A stretch of DNA of 64,000 nt from positions 56,208,094 to 56,272,093 of the forward strand of contig NC_068576.1 in assembly GCF_025698545.1 (NCBI RefSeq), in the 5' to 3' direction. The stretch's first letter is position 1; each line of letters opens with the position of its first letter. The position numbers and the translations under genes are program-made. Origin of the DNA: Gossypium raimondii. Its lineage: Eukaryota; Streptophyta; Magnoliopsida; Malvales; Malvaceae. Shown piece by piece: positions 1 through 11,689 of the stretch. Under the pieces are notes generated by a model. It was not told the origin of the DNA. It ran no database searches and saw only the letters and a list, made by a program, of their open reading frames with translations.

Positions 1-2358
1 TCAAAAATTGTGGTTCTAAAACAGAAGAGAAGGAAAAAGTTCCGAGCAAACAATCTTCGAAAAATGTCTGTTGATGAAATCTGTTCTTTCCTTTTTTGTT
101 TATAACTTTAAATATATGCTGATTTTTACCATAATTTGTTTGACTAAACAAAAACCTTTTTTTGATTGTTCAAGCAATATAGGTTACAGTCGAGAAGGCC
201 GAGGCAGAAGGGTTACCTCCGGGATGGACTAAGGAAGTTAAGATAACAAAGAAGGGAAATAAAGTCAGAAGAGATCCGGTATTGCAAGTATCCTAGTTTT
301 TGTTGCATTTATGGATGTTGGCTATTTCTACTTTAATTGATATGTATATTTCTGCAGTTTTACACTGATCCTGTGAGTGGATATGTGTTTCGTTCCATGA
401 AGGATGCTCTTCGTTATGTTGAAACCGGGAAGCTTGGAAAGCTTGCTTTCAAGCCTAAGGAGAATGAAAGCAATGAAGAGGATTTGGAAGAAGATGATAT
501 CTGTGTATGTATAATTATGTTCGGTTTCTCCAAGCTTCTGTATTTGTATTTCTCGGTTGCTTAGTGTTAGTTTCTCTCATCTCATTTAGTTTCCCTGGTT
601 ATGATTATCAGTCATTGGTACCGACGTGCTCACTTTGGGTTTAGAAATCTATGTATCTGATTTATGGTATCCCTAAGTGCTTGAAACAGCATTATCTTGA
701 TACGAATTACCCTAAACTTGAACTCGGTTCTTGATTTTTGTTTGCTGTCCCTTAGGAGCCTGTAATCGTCGAGAGCCAGAAGGTAGCTGTGAAAGGAATG
801 ACTGATGAAGTAGAGAAACAGACTGCTGAACATGTTTCGAATTCGAGTGGGATAACAAAGGAAGAAGAGATGCTTAATTCTGCCAGTACTGGAGAACAGA
901 TGTCCCTTTCTGAACATACTCCAAATCAGCATAAAGGTTTAAAGTTGCAATCCCCCAAAACTCCGGTTAATGTTGTTGTTCTATGGTATTATTAATTATT
1001 CTAATCAGATATTATAATGTTTAATCTTTGGTAATGGACTGTTTGATGCTGAAAGTTGGGGTGTTGGATTCCGATGTGATGTTCATTGATGGCACGAGAT
1101 AGGGTAATGGATTTGATTCAATTTATCTTCTGTACCTCAGCTGGAGTAGATGCTGAATCGAGCAGCTTGAACCTGTCAGAAGCTAAGGACTCGGAACAGA
1201 TGGGACAAAAAGAAGAAAGTGCACATGCTTCGGGTGATGCAGTTGGGATCGGCTTAGATGAACATTGTAGAGACGATGGGATGATGAATGATGAAACTGA
1301 AAAAACCCAACAAGGAAGGAGCAAGACCAAGCTTAAGAAAGATGTTAGTGCCCCTCGACGAGCTTCAAAACGACTTGCTGGAGTTGCACTTGATCCAACA
1401 CCGGAAATAAAAACTAGAGCTCGCCGATCTTCAATTAAGCAATTAAGTGAAGTACTTGATGGAGAGGAGAATTCATCCCCTGGTAACCTTATCAATAGGG
1501 CTTCCAAGCAGCTGGATTTACTTGAGTCTTCTTTGGAAACAAGCTGTGCCCTTGATGCTTCTAAGAGTAAAGAACCAATACTGGGTATGAGTAACACGGT
1601 TTCTTCCGTGGACATGCTGGTCGTGAATGGTCATGTTGGAAATTTAGAAACAAAAACTAATGCAGGCGAAGATAAAAGTGTTTTGCCTCTCGGTTCCAGG
1701 AAGCTTGAAAGTGATGATAAAGCTAGTGGCGTGCCAGGGTCTCTCATTGATATGCCTATTGCAGATTTATGGACAGATCCATGCATTGCATTTGCCATTC
1801 AAACTCTCACCGGAATTCCCTGCGATACTCCAACGATATCAGAGTCAAATAGTGGAAAAAATCCAGTGATTCAAGCTACTCCGGAAGCTCGTGCCGAGAG
1901 GGAAGGATGCGGTCTCGATATGCCTCTGACAGACCCAGCTATTTGGAAAGAACATACCGGAAAGGTCGAAAAAGGCCACGATATGCCTGAATCATCCCTC
2001 GAAATGCCTTTGGCAGATATCTGGGCAGACCCTTGCATTGAGTTCGCAATAAAAACTCTTACAGGGGCAATTCCGGTCGAATACGGTCTGGACAATCAAC
2101 ATTGCTTTCAGCAGCAACCGAGCTCTGTCCCGAACCAATCTGTTAACCACTTGACATTGCCAGACGTCGGTCTTGATAAATTCTCGCAAACCGAATTCAT
2201 ACGCCAGCAATACGATGTTACAGGTAAGTCAATGTCTAAAGAGCACGGTATTAGAAATCCTATATATAATTACAGTCACCATCATCATCGGAGTGGAGAG
2301 AGGCCGTGATTGCCGAAGGCTATATCGTCTTTCTAATTTGTATAGTGCAGGAAACTAG
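1..2358 (+). CDS. MBD13: MBD13-type methyl-CpG-binding-domain protein, 5' end outside window
   Basis: Nuclear protein expected to bind methylated CpG DNA or chromatin. Coding segments that join in phase: <1-65, 183-278, 358-504, 756-936, 1141-2223, then probably 2276-2358; all introns are GT-AG. An MBD domain spans about 207-450: it begins GLPPGWTKEV, contains KVRRDPFYTDPVSGYVF across the 278/358 junction, and ends near KLGKLAFKPK. The long last large exon is acidic and low-complexity, with a basic stretch (APRRASKRLAG, KTRARRSS) and two copies of a D(L/I)W(T/A)DPCI(A/E)FAI(Q/K)TLTG motif at about 1749-1814 and 2001-2066, which I associate with MBD13-like proteins. The C-terminus is uncertain: splicing 2223 to 2276 ends at 2358, while reading through the GTAAGT donor ends at 2309. 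A purine run (2369-2402) follows in the 3' region. Confidence 0.85.
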
Positions 2359-2884
2359 CCAGAATTTAGAAAAAAAAAAAGAAAAAAAAGAAAAAGAAAG
2401 GAAGACTAGTAACCATGTTGTAACATTTCTCTCTTTTAATGTTTTTTATTTGTTTGACATTTTAAGTATGATTATTGTTTCCCAGTTGGGTACGCATAAT
2501 GTTAGGATGTGGTTTGCATCATTAAATCCCACCAATCGTGTTTGGCACTGTTGACACTTTTGTGGAATTTGTAATCAAGTCCTTTCTAACTTTATTGTTG
2601 GTAGAAATATTAGATAAGATATGATTATATTTTATTGTTGGTAGTGTATGATTACATATTTTTTACATTTTCGAAAATTGATAACAGCATTTAAACTGAA
2701 TTTTTTAGTAGCATTATTATCAATTACTTATTTAAATGGTATCACGAATGTACAGAAAGCAATCTAGATTGCTACTTGCCGCAAATTCCACCCATGTATA
2801 TTCATTTGAAACCCGTCTCCACTTGAAGTGTTGTCCACTTTTTTCGTGTAGAATTCTCATTAAAACAGAATGCAGTTCCATTGG
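2359..2884. other. 3' flank of the MBD13-type gene
   Basis: AT-rich sequence with an A/G-rich run just after the stop, then probable 3' UTR. No further gene is visible. Confidence 0.5.
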
Positions 2885-3490
2885 ACCAGGTAGGCCGCGC
2901 TTAAAAAAGTACTTCTAACTTTAAAAGTATTTTTAGAAGAAAAGTTGTGTAAACAAGCTATTTTTGGCTTCTGGATAGGAGAAGCTAAAATTTTTAGCTT
3001 TTTTTCTCCCAAAAGCACTTTTAGTGCTTAATTATTTTTTCACTCCTCTAATAATATATTACTTTTCTTTTTTTCTTTCTTGGTGCTTAAATACAAATGT
3101 GTTAAAATCATTAATTAAAAATAAAAAATTATTTTTAAAATACTAATTACGAATATTTAATGGTTATATTTAAATATTTAAAATATAATTCATATATTCT
3201 AATTAAATTTTATAAATAATTAATATTTATTACTTAAAATATTTAAAATTTATATTTCATATATTAAAATATTAACAAGTTATAATAATTTTTTATATTC
3301 TTACTAAAATATAATAATATTAACTAATATAAATATTATTTAAATGTATATTTGTTATTTACTAATAACATGCCCAAAATATATATTTTATTTCTCAAAA
3401 TACTTTTGATAGCAATGCTAAATACTCAAATTTTAAACCAAACTTTTCAAAAGTACTTTTCAAAAGCATTGCCAAACTAATCCTTACAAT
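2885..3490. repeat. AT-rich non-autonomous repeat, possibly MITE-like
   Basis: The segment is bounded by related phrases: AAAAAAGTACTTCTAA near 2903 and AAAAGTACTTTTCAAAAGC near 3450-3470. It contains short self-complementary stretches (AGCTAAAATTTTTAGCT near 2984) and an extremely AT-rich core. It has no coding potential. No target-site duplication was established, so the class is a guess. Confidence 0.3.
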
Positions 3491-4241
3491 GAAAAAGTTA
3501 GAATTATATTTTATCATTTTTACTTAAAAAATAAATAAAATAAATTTTTAATATTAAATCCAAGATTAAACTAATTTTTCTATTAAAATTTTTATTTATT
3601 TCTATGGTTAATATGAAACACATTTATCTAATTATTTAATCAGTCAGACACTAGGAATTTTTTTTGGATAATAGTGTTTGAAGTCTAAATTTGATGTCTT
3701 CCAAGGAAATGCTAATCCCAAAAGTGCTCCAAATCTGTGTATTCTTCAGACTTTCAAAAATAGTCTTCCTCTTTTTTTCTAATCCCTCAATGGAACTTTA
3801 ATTTATATATTAAACAATAGAGGGATTAAATTCTTGAAATTTAGAAGGGACATGTTCAAAAATCCTAAGAGTACAAGGACTGGGGCATAATTAAATCAAC
3901 TTGAACAATAAAACCATTTTAATTGAACAAATACCAAGTACGAACCTTGGACTGTATAATTTTATAAGAACTATCAAATTTGAATTCTTTCTCATATAAA
4001 AGAGCATCTTTTACAATTATTAGTTTGAATGGAAATTGAGAAACCATTTCGAAGGGTGATAACTTGCAAGACATTAGTATCATCTAAATTTCACACATGA
4101 TCAAAACAAGAAAAGAACAAAACTTGATCAACTGTTAATCAATATGAAAATCTAATGTGAAAACCCTGAATTTATTTACAGGAGGGCTACAAAAGCAGGG
4201 TAAAAGCAACTTTAACAAGGTATCTTTCCTCCCTCTAGGGT
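3491..4241. other. Intergenic, including the probable 3' UTR of the ARFRP1-type gene
   Basis: AT-rich sequence. The part nearest 4241 is probably the 3' UTR of the minus-strand GTPase gene. I see nothing else supportable. Confidence 0.4.
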
Positions 4242-5972
4242 CTAAGTAGGACCGGTCATACCTGCACGATTTCTCAACATTTCGGTTCTCTTGCTTCTCT
4301 CCATTACCTCCACTAACCACTCCGCGCCTTCTTTAATCCCCGTTCTGCGGTAAAAGTAGAATTTAATGTTTATATCTTCTCTAAATTTAAGTCAAGGAGA
4401 CAAGATTTTTATGAATAAACAGAACTTACCCATCAAAAGCAGAAACAGCCTCAAACATGTAAACCCTTTCATCCAATTTTTTAAGGTCTAGATATCGGGC
4501 GAGTTCTTCAGCTGTTACAGCTTCAGAAAGATCCTGCATCAAAGCCACAAATGTTGACCTCACTGTTTATCATAAAGAACAAAAGGAAAACATATAACAG
4601 TTACTAAGCTCAAGAAAAATGAAAATCATATTAATTTACCATTACATCCTTTGTAAATTAAGACGATTTTAAAAATGATGGATAATCTTTGTAAACATGC
4701 ATGCCTAAGTTACATCTATCATTTTCTCTTCTTTTATTGTTCCAATTTGGAATGATTTGTGTTTGTATATACGAGTTAAAATGGTCATTTTTCTATTTTC
4801 TTTCCTCTCACTACTATCTCTTACTAAGCATACTAAATATTTTCTTTTCACTTCTCCAACCTCTTTTATCCATTCTATTGTTTTTTCACTCAACTTAACA
4901 CATCCTAAGGTTCATATGAAACCAAATGCTTCCAAGTCCAAACAGCCAAAAATACAGCATTAGATGCAGACAAATTAGGGCAGTACTAAGAGAGATATGA
5001 TATAGAACAAGGATCGCTCATAGAAGCTTTAAAGAAGAAATGATAGAATTTTCATTGTCCACTTTTAATACAAATAGTTAGGATTTTGGTAAGGACTAAG
5101 GATACCTGTTTGTTTGCTAATATCAAGAGAGGGGCTCCCTGAAGATCCTCATGTCTAAGAACTTTCTCTGGACAAAAAGTAAAAGATATTAGTAAACTAT
5201 AGTAAAGTTATACAACTGTATACAATACCCTAGTACTGTACTAGTAGAAACCCATTTCATTAAACAATTGGAAATTACTTACCAAGTGCCGATTTTGAAT
5301 CTTCAAAACGTGAAGGGCAAGCAGCATCAATTACGAATACCACAGCATGTGCCTCTTCATAGTATTTCTCCCAAATTGAGCGAAGACCAGGCTGATAAAG
5401 GTAACAAAGGGGATAAATTAGTGTCACACACTGAACTTGCTTTGGACATTACACCATGCACGACAGAAAATATATTATAAAAAAATGCCAAGCTTTTGCC
5501 ATCAAACACTGCAACTACATATTTCCAGTCTATCTCCCTTATATACATTTCAATAAAAACCGAGCAGAGTGCTCTGAGAAGTTATATCGAACACATTGCA
5601 GCAAAATGAGTGAATAGACCCAAAGCTTTTGATTCAGCATCCACTTACCTGGCCTCCCAAGTCCCAGAACACAAGTTTTGTATTTAGAACTTCGACGCGA
5701 CCAATATTAAGCCCAACAGTTGGAACAATTCGATCAGGTGGTAGACCTTCCAAGTTTGAGTATACGGATTTCAATTTCTCCAACAAAGTCTAGTCCAGAA
5801 AAATCAAAAATGATCAGCACTGAAATTAATATTTCAATATAAATGAAATCTATGAGAGAAATGAGTTTATTGCAATCACTGTTTTCCCAGCCTTGTCGAT
5901 TCCAAGAATGAGTACATGAAACTCTGTCTTGCTAAATAGGTACTTATAAAGTCCATAAAAGAGTGAGAACAT
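4242..5972 (-). CDS. ARFRP1: ARF-related small GTPase, complete, 203 aa
   Basis: Small GTPase of the ARF-like family, expected to switch between GDP and GTP forms and to act in Golgi/trans-Golgi traffic like ARFRP1. Six coding exons in transcript order: 5972-5880, 5789-5649, 5391-5283, 5167-5106, 4533-4430, 4344-4242. Every junction is GT-AG and in phase, and the total is 612 nt. Visible motifs: P-loop GIDKAGKT at residues 24-31, WDLGGQ at 73-78, NKQD at 133-136 and VSAFD near 165-169. The N-terminus MFSLFYGLYKYLFSKTEF is typical of ARFRP1 and, unlike true ARFs, has no Gly2 for myristoylation. The product ends RNRAGMTGPT. Length matches the plant family. The Arabidopsis counterpart is, from memory, GB1/ARLB1. 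Confidence 0.95.
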
Positions 5973-6790
5973 CTCTGTCTTGTTTACTCTCTAATAAATT
6001 ACACGTTCCTTCCGGTCTTCACCAATACAATTGAATGTCAACTGTTCTCATAATTTACAGTCCCGACTCCAGATTCCTAAAATCAGAAGTGAGTCAAATT
6101 AAATAAAAGATCAAACAGAGCGAGTCAAATACAAATAACTCAGCCCAGTCAAGTGTTCAAAGTCCTAGTGTTCATCGCTCAAGTTATTTCAGTAAAATCA
6201 TTTCAGAAGCCTGTTATTCAGCAAATTATCCGTAATAAAACAGCTCTTGCTTCTATTTTAGCTCTTCCTACGATTCAATCTAACATCTCAAGATGCAAAC
6301 ATTCAACATTCATTATTTCCTACAAAAAAATTAACGAACCAAATTTACTCAAATTAACAAATAAAATGGAACATAAACCACGAATGTATCGCGTCAAATC
6401 CAAACTTTCAATCAATAAGGAAATCAAATCAAATTTGACAACAACGACGAAAAAACAATAGATCCAATCAAGCGGTGGAAAGATACGGTTGAGATCTCAT
6501 CTCACAGAACTAAAAAAGTAACTATGAATCCAGATTAGAAGAAGCGATAAAAATAGAAAAACACTAACAGCTTCGCAAGATCAAAAAGAAAATTAAAAAA
6601 GAATCCATGACAAGAACTGCCAGATCGAGAGTGAGAAAAGCTATCACAAATTTAAGGAAGAAAATTAAAAATAACGAAAACTTAGATCCAACGAAAAAAC
6701 ATTATCAAGCAAGTAAAATCTGAAAAGAAATACTTACTATGGATGGAATTTGATTGCAGGATTCTGCTTACTCCTGCCGTTGAGCCTTGT
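5973..6790 (-). other. 5' leader of the ARFRP1-type gene with a probable leader intron
   Basis: On the minus strand a leader exon seems to end at 6738, before a GTAAGT donor at 6737-6732. The acceptor probably lies within about 150 bases upstream of the ATG at 5972. A 102-codon open stretch on the other strand here is not supported as a gene. Confidence 0.45.
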
Positions 6791-6897
6791 AAAAAAAAAA
6801 TTAATTAATTAAGAGCTACTGCTTTTAATTTCCAAAGAAATCTTCTTTTCTGTATTCTTTTGCCATTTTTTTTCTAGGTTCCCCCGGTGCGCCTAAC

Positions 6898-6905
6898 TAT
6901 TTATA
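6898..6905 (-). promoter_or_regulatory. TATA box for the ARFRP1-type gene
   Basis: TATAAATA reads on the minus strand, a little over 100 bases upstream of the inferred leader exon. The position and the consensus match fit a core promoter. Confidence 0.5.
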
Positions 6906-6909
6906 TTCC

Positions 6910-8021
6910 AGTGCTGCCCTTGGGCCACGTCAGTGGACACCAAGTCGCTTACGTGGCAAGATCCTAGAGGTTCGTTAAAATTTAAGATAATAGTCAAACA
7001 AATCGAAGGTGACGGCAACCATTGCGTCCGGATTCAACCGGTAATTGGAAATGTAGAGAAGGGCAGAATAAGGAAAAAGTAATAATTTAAAAGTAAAAAA
7101 TATCATATGAATATTTTAGAAATTTTTAAATTATAAAATGAAAGAAAATTAATATATTTAGGTTTCTTAAATATAAATAATTGATAAAAGACTTCCCTGT
7201 TGCTCACAATTTCGATATTGTCAATTTCGAAATTCATCAATCAAGTATAATTAAATATGGTATTAATAATTTTTATTAATTATACATAATTTTAATTAGT
7301 ATAATAATAAATTTAATTATTGATGTTTATATATTCTTTTTAAATGCTGTAGACTATATTTGTTTAATAAAGAACAGATTGATAGAATGTATATTTTTTG
7401 TTAAATTCACTAGACCGACATTTTGAAAGAAAAAATACCCATTTAATAATCATATAACAAATAAATAGTATTATAATGAACCTTCATTAATATAAATAAT
7501 AATACTAGTAATTGAGCTTCTATTTTAATTCTTCCAAATTGTTATACTATTTGTCGATAATGGTAATAATAATGATCGCAAAGCAAAAAAAAATGCATAT
7601 TTTACATGAAAAATCTTTATCAAGAAAAACTACGGATATGGGAGAAGAAATTCATTAATGTTAAAAATAATTATACAAGAGTTAAACAACCCTATTATAA
7701 TTAATATCTAATAGAAAAATACATTCCTATTTAACTTGTGGTGCATGAATTGGATCAAACAGATTCATATAACACAAACAATGAAAGTAAAAAGATTATA
7801 CATTATGTTATATTCTTATCATCGTAATTAATGTTATTATTCTAACGAGAACATGGCTGAGACATCAACCAACAAGAAAAGCAGCCGAAATTAAAATCAT
7901 ACAAATATAAACAAAAATAGAATCAAAGGAATTTATATATTCACATCTAATGAAAAAAAATTACATTCAAAACAAAAATAGAATAAAAAGAATTTATATT
8001 CACATCTGATGAAAAAAAAAA
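6910..8021. other. Intergenic, AT-rich
   Basis: Upstream region of the ARFRP1-type gene and, at the far end, the 3' flank of the F-box gene. An imperfect direct repeat lies at about 7930-8020 (phrases AATTTATATTCACATCT and GATGAAAAAAAA occur twice). No gene is visible. Confidence 0.4.
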
Positions 8022-9376
8022 TTAGTTACAGCCCGGCAAGCTTGCAACACATTGTCCAAGCTGGGATTCTAGCATAGCTGATGGGATGATCCAACAAGGT
8101 GGTGGTTGAATCTTGTCTGAAGAAAACTCATAAATTGGCTTGAAACTTTCATCTTTAATGTTATATATGCCCGTATCATGACCACCATAATTATAATCTT
8201 CTTCCATTTTCTCCCAACAATCATCGGTGAAGTAAATAGAATTTGTTTCGCAGTTTGGAAAAGATTGAACGGAGACAGAGACAGATTGATTCCCGCCCAA
8301 GAACAAAGCTCGATCGTTTAAAGATTCGACTTCCACCCATTTTAGTTCATCGAAATCCAGTTTATAAACATGGAAGAAACATGTTCTGTAAGGACAAATT
8401 TTGGGTTGGGTGCAGGTTTCAGTTAAAAGATCCCACTCAGTAAGTAATGTTCCATCAAATCCCACATAATCTCCAATGAATCTCACAATAAGGAGAAGAT
8501 CATCACATGATTCGACCAAATAGAACTTGCTGGTACCAAAACCTCTTAAAGAATTTCCTTTGGTATGTGACTTGTCGGGAAAGGGAAGAACGATATCGGA
8601 CTTATTGACGATCCGGCCAACGTAGTCCCTGCCGCCTAAATCCCATACTTCGATACTGTTGTTATCACTCAATGCGTAGAGATGGTTTTTATGGCAGATT
8701 ATGTCTCGGTAAGGTGGATGGCTAACATCAATGACGGTCCAAGAATTGTATCCACGTTGATGATAAGCAATCTCTTCACGATTGTTACATAACAAAACCA
8801 CACCGAAGTTTTCATTACAATCTGGTTTTCCAGACAGGATTGCCTTCTGAATAAAACATTCTCGTACTTGTTGTTTCCCGCAGACCTTGAAAAAGAACCT
8901 TTGATTCTTTTTAAGATAATCAAGTTCATACTCACCATCTTCGTTTCTTTCCATCTTTTTTAACCCTAAAAGATAATCAACAGAAGGGAGGTGTATTTTG
9001 ATTTGCTTGAAAGGGTTGAATAAAAGGGGACTGCCTTGTGTTCCAAGAAAACTAACCATCCATTCGATGAACCAATACAGCAGCTTTCCCTGAATTCCAT
9101 TGGCGTGGTTTTCAAGTTATAAACCCTATTTTCACACAGATTGAAAAACCCATTGTAGCCATTGTTGTTAACAAAAGCACCGTCTCCTTCTTCAACTTCT
9201 TTCTTCGAAGGAAGCATTAGCCATGGCATCTTTGAAACGAACTCTTCTGCGGCTAAATTCCAAGACGAACAAACAGCTTTGGCTTGAATCAGATCTATGA
9301 AACTTAACTTGTTGAAGATAGACCAAAAGATTTCAGTGGGAACTTGGTCAGCAAGGCTTTTTCTTCTTTTCGCCAT
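8022..9376 (-). pseudogene. F-box / DUF295-type protein gene with a frameshift
   Basis: F-box proteins of this type are adaptors in SCF ubiquitin ligases. The first frame starts at 9376 with MAKRRKSLADQVPTEIFW, and an F-box lies at residues ~8-48 (LSFIDLIQAKAVCSSW). The second frame carries the remaining ~340 residues with a DUF295/KIB1-like C-terminus (SIYFTDDCWEKMEED, GIYNIKDESF). Both frames are single-exon and overlap near 9043. The conserved reading ...NGWLVFL-GTQGSP... moves from one frame to the other at TTGGAACAC, and the span (1355 nt) is one base short of a multiple of three. So it is a one-base deletion in an otherwise open 451-codon gene, or an assembly error. The second frame alone lacks the F-box. 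Confidence 0.75.
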
Positions 9377-10130
9377 TACGAGAGTAGCAATTGTGAACGG
9401 ATTATGGACGCTTATATCGGCAAAAAGAAAAAAAACTTTTTTTTATCTATGTCGGCTATTAATTCAGCTATTTTTCTTATTTTTGGCCTTTTTATGGTGA
9501 GAATCGTAAAACTGGCCAAAACTGTTAAATAGTCTCTTTGACCCAACAAAGCTATTAAATTTAAAAATTTTAAAAATTTAAATTATTAAAAACATAAAAT
9601 TTAATTGATTTTTAATCTATTTCAACTTTTTTTTTCTTTCCGAGAAACAATGTATGTACTATGAATTTAATAAGATTAGATTGAATTTAACTGAACAAGG
9701 TTTTGAAATTATTTTTATAATAATGTAGATTTTAATTAAATTTAAATATTATAATAATTAAATGATTTATTGTAATATTGTCTCCACTTTTAAATTTTTA
9801 TTTCAGTTTCAATAGTATATTTAATTGCAAAATAGCAATAAACTTAAAAATTATTTTTAAACAATTTTAAAATTTACAGTTTACATATAAGTTGGAAATT
9901 ATTGGATATAAATACATTAAAAAAGTAAAATGCAAAATAAAATATCAAATTAAAAGCTGTAAGTAAAAAAAATAATTATTTTATAATTTTTATAATTGGA
10001 TAATTATTTATCTAATTTTTAAAAAAGGTTAATGAGTAAAATTATTATTGTATTAATTTGTAATTTCACATTTTGGCAACTTCACCCCTTATCCAAATTC
10101 CAAATCCTCCACCGATAAAATAAACCGCTC
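9377..10130. other. Intergenic, AT-rich
   Basis: The upstream flank of the F-box gene and of the SIS gene meet here. The sequence is A/T-rich with short poly-A/T runs. No gene or clear mobile element is visible. Confidence 0.4.
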
Positions 10131-10147
10131 GAGGACCCGTCAGCAAC

Positions 10148-10154
10148 TATATAT
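10148..10154 (+). promoter_or_regulatory. TATA box for the SIS-domain gene
   Basis: CTATATATGCC lies 62-68 bases before the ATG at 10216, a good distance for a plant core promoter with a short leader. Confidence 0.5.
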
Positions 10155-10215
10155 GCCAGAGATAGTCTTCTCAACTCGGCTGACTCCAGTTCAATAGCCC
10201 TGAAACTCGGTTACC

Positions 10216-10815
10216 ATGGACACGGGTAACGCTTCAATGGCAAGCTTAGCCTCACAAATATGCAACCATATAGCCTCCATCTTCTCCAAACCCAGTATCC
10301 ACCCACCAGCTTTGGACCTAATGGTAGCAGAATTGGCCTCCATAGCGTCCCAAAAGGGTCGCGTTTTTCTCTATGGTGTAGGCCGAGAGGGTTTAATGTT
10401 GAAGGCCCTCTGTATGCGCCTTGCTCATTTGGGTCTCTCTGCTCACTTCGTCTTCGACATGACTACTCCACCAATTACTTCCAAAGACCTTCTCGTAGCA
10501 TCAGCTGGCCCTGGAGGGTTCTCCACTGTCGATGCTATTTGCTCGGTGGCACGGTCCCATGGTGGTAGAGTTTTGTTGCTGACTGCCCAGCCTGAAACGG
10601 GATCCAGTGTGAGGCATGCAAATGTGGTAGCGTATGTTGCAGCCCAGACTATGGCTGATGATGGCGGTGGGGAGAAATCAAGGACATTGCTGCCTATGGG
10701 GAGTGTCTATGAGGGGGCCATGTTTGTGTTGTTTGAGATGGTGGTTTACAAATTGGGTGAGGTTTTGGGAGAGAGTCCTGAGGCCATCCGAGCTCGACAT
10801 ACCAATCTTGAGTGA
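10216..10815 (+). CDS. SIS-domain sugar-phosphate isomerase-like protein, 199 aa
   Basis: A one-exon gene for a single SIS-domain protein resembling 3-hexulose-6-phosphate isomerases. In bacteria these interconvert hexulose-6-phosphate and fructose-6-phosphate; the plant substrate is not known to me. Residues ~45-75 hold the sugar-phosphate loop region (GRVFLYGVGREGLMLKAL, where bacterial enzymes have GxGRSG). Residues ~95-110 hold the SAGPGGFST loop, and ~120 the LLLTAQPE strand. The C-terminus has the family tail RARHTNLE. Replacement of the loop Ser by Glu (GVGREG) suggests an altered sugar-phosphate site. Length agrees with the family. The nearest Arabidopsis gene is, from memory, At5g52190. 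No targeting peptide is evident, so it is probably cytosolic. Confidence 0.9.
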   Translation: MDTGNASMASLASQICNHIASIFSKPSIHPPALDLMVAELASIASQKGRVFLYGVGREGLMLKALCMRLAHLGLSAHFVFDMTTPPITSKDLLVASAGPGGFSTVDAICSVARSHGGRVLLLTAQPETGSSVRHANVVAYVAAQTMADDGGGEKSRTLLPMGSVYEGAMFVLFEMVVYKLGEVLGESPEAIRARHTNLE

Positions 10816-10844
10816 CAAAATCCCTGGTAGGTTCTGTATCTCCA

Positions 10845-10864
10845 ATATATATATATATATATAT
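10845..10864. repeat. (AT)10 microsatellite
   Basis: Perfect AT dinucleotide run just after the SIS stop codon, probably in the 3' UTR. Confidence 0.9.
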
Positions 10865-10969
10865 TCCTTTTGAAGATCTGGTAGCTTTAGTTCTTGCTGT
10901 TGTTGGTTTTGTTGTAATGGTCCTAGGTTGTTCTGCATTTTTCTGCAAAACTTAAATCAATTGAAGGTG

Positions 10970-10985
10970 TATATATATATATATA
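10970..10985. repeat. (TA)8 microsatellite
   Basis: Second short TA run about 105 bases after the first. Confidence 0.85.
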
Positions 10986-10989
10986 ATCA

Positions 10990-11689
10990 TATAAGATTGT
11001 ACTTTAATTTAGTATATACATTGCCTGGTATAAAACTTGAAACAATTAAGACTATTGCAACTTGCTTTCATGAGTTATGGGTATCTATTGTGATGGAACC
11101 TTGTATTTTGGATAATAAATGATATATAAGCTTTCTGAAGACCCTCAAAAATACATTAGAAGTCTTCTCTCAGTCACCAGTTACTGTTTCATTTACAAAT
11201 ATTCTGTGAACAAGTTTCGATGCTCTAAATCCTATGTTACTTGGACTTGAGTGTGAATATCGGATATATGCATATGTTCAATATTTTTTTTCATATATTG
11301 GGAATGTATTTGGAGGGTCATTTCCAGATATGTATTGTGCAGCATGGGTACTTTAGGGAGCACCATAGTTCAAGTCAATTATCCTGATCTTAATCATGTT
11401 TAATAAAAAAAGAAACCTATGCTCTAACGAACTAGGTCATCTTGGGAATTTTTATAGTAGGTAGCAGAGTAAGATCTAGCCTAAGATCAAACTTGACTGT
11501 TCATCAGCCATCTCAAATTCCTAACACCTGCCAATATTATATTTCTTCCTAAGAAAAAACTTTTAATCATGGTTGATTACCAATGTTCTTGAGGTTACTG
11601 AAATTCACACTTTCATCAGCAATTGAAGTCTAATAAAAAGCTTTGTAGATACATTGATTACTTTAATGCTGTCCTAATTGACTTCTTAC
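10990..11689. other. Intergenic, nothing recognised
   Basis: The 3' flank of the SIS gene, then non-coding sequence of normal AT content. I see no gene, RNA or repeat here. Confidence 0.35.

Noticed and set aside
1118-1615. A 165-codon minus-strand frame
   Set aside because: A mirror of the large MBD13 exon; coding evidence is all on the plus strand.
6153-6461. A 102-codon open frame on the plus strand
   Set aside because: Low-complexity, lies in the leader intron of the ARFRP1-type gene, and resembles no family.
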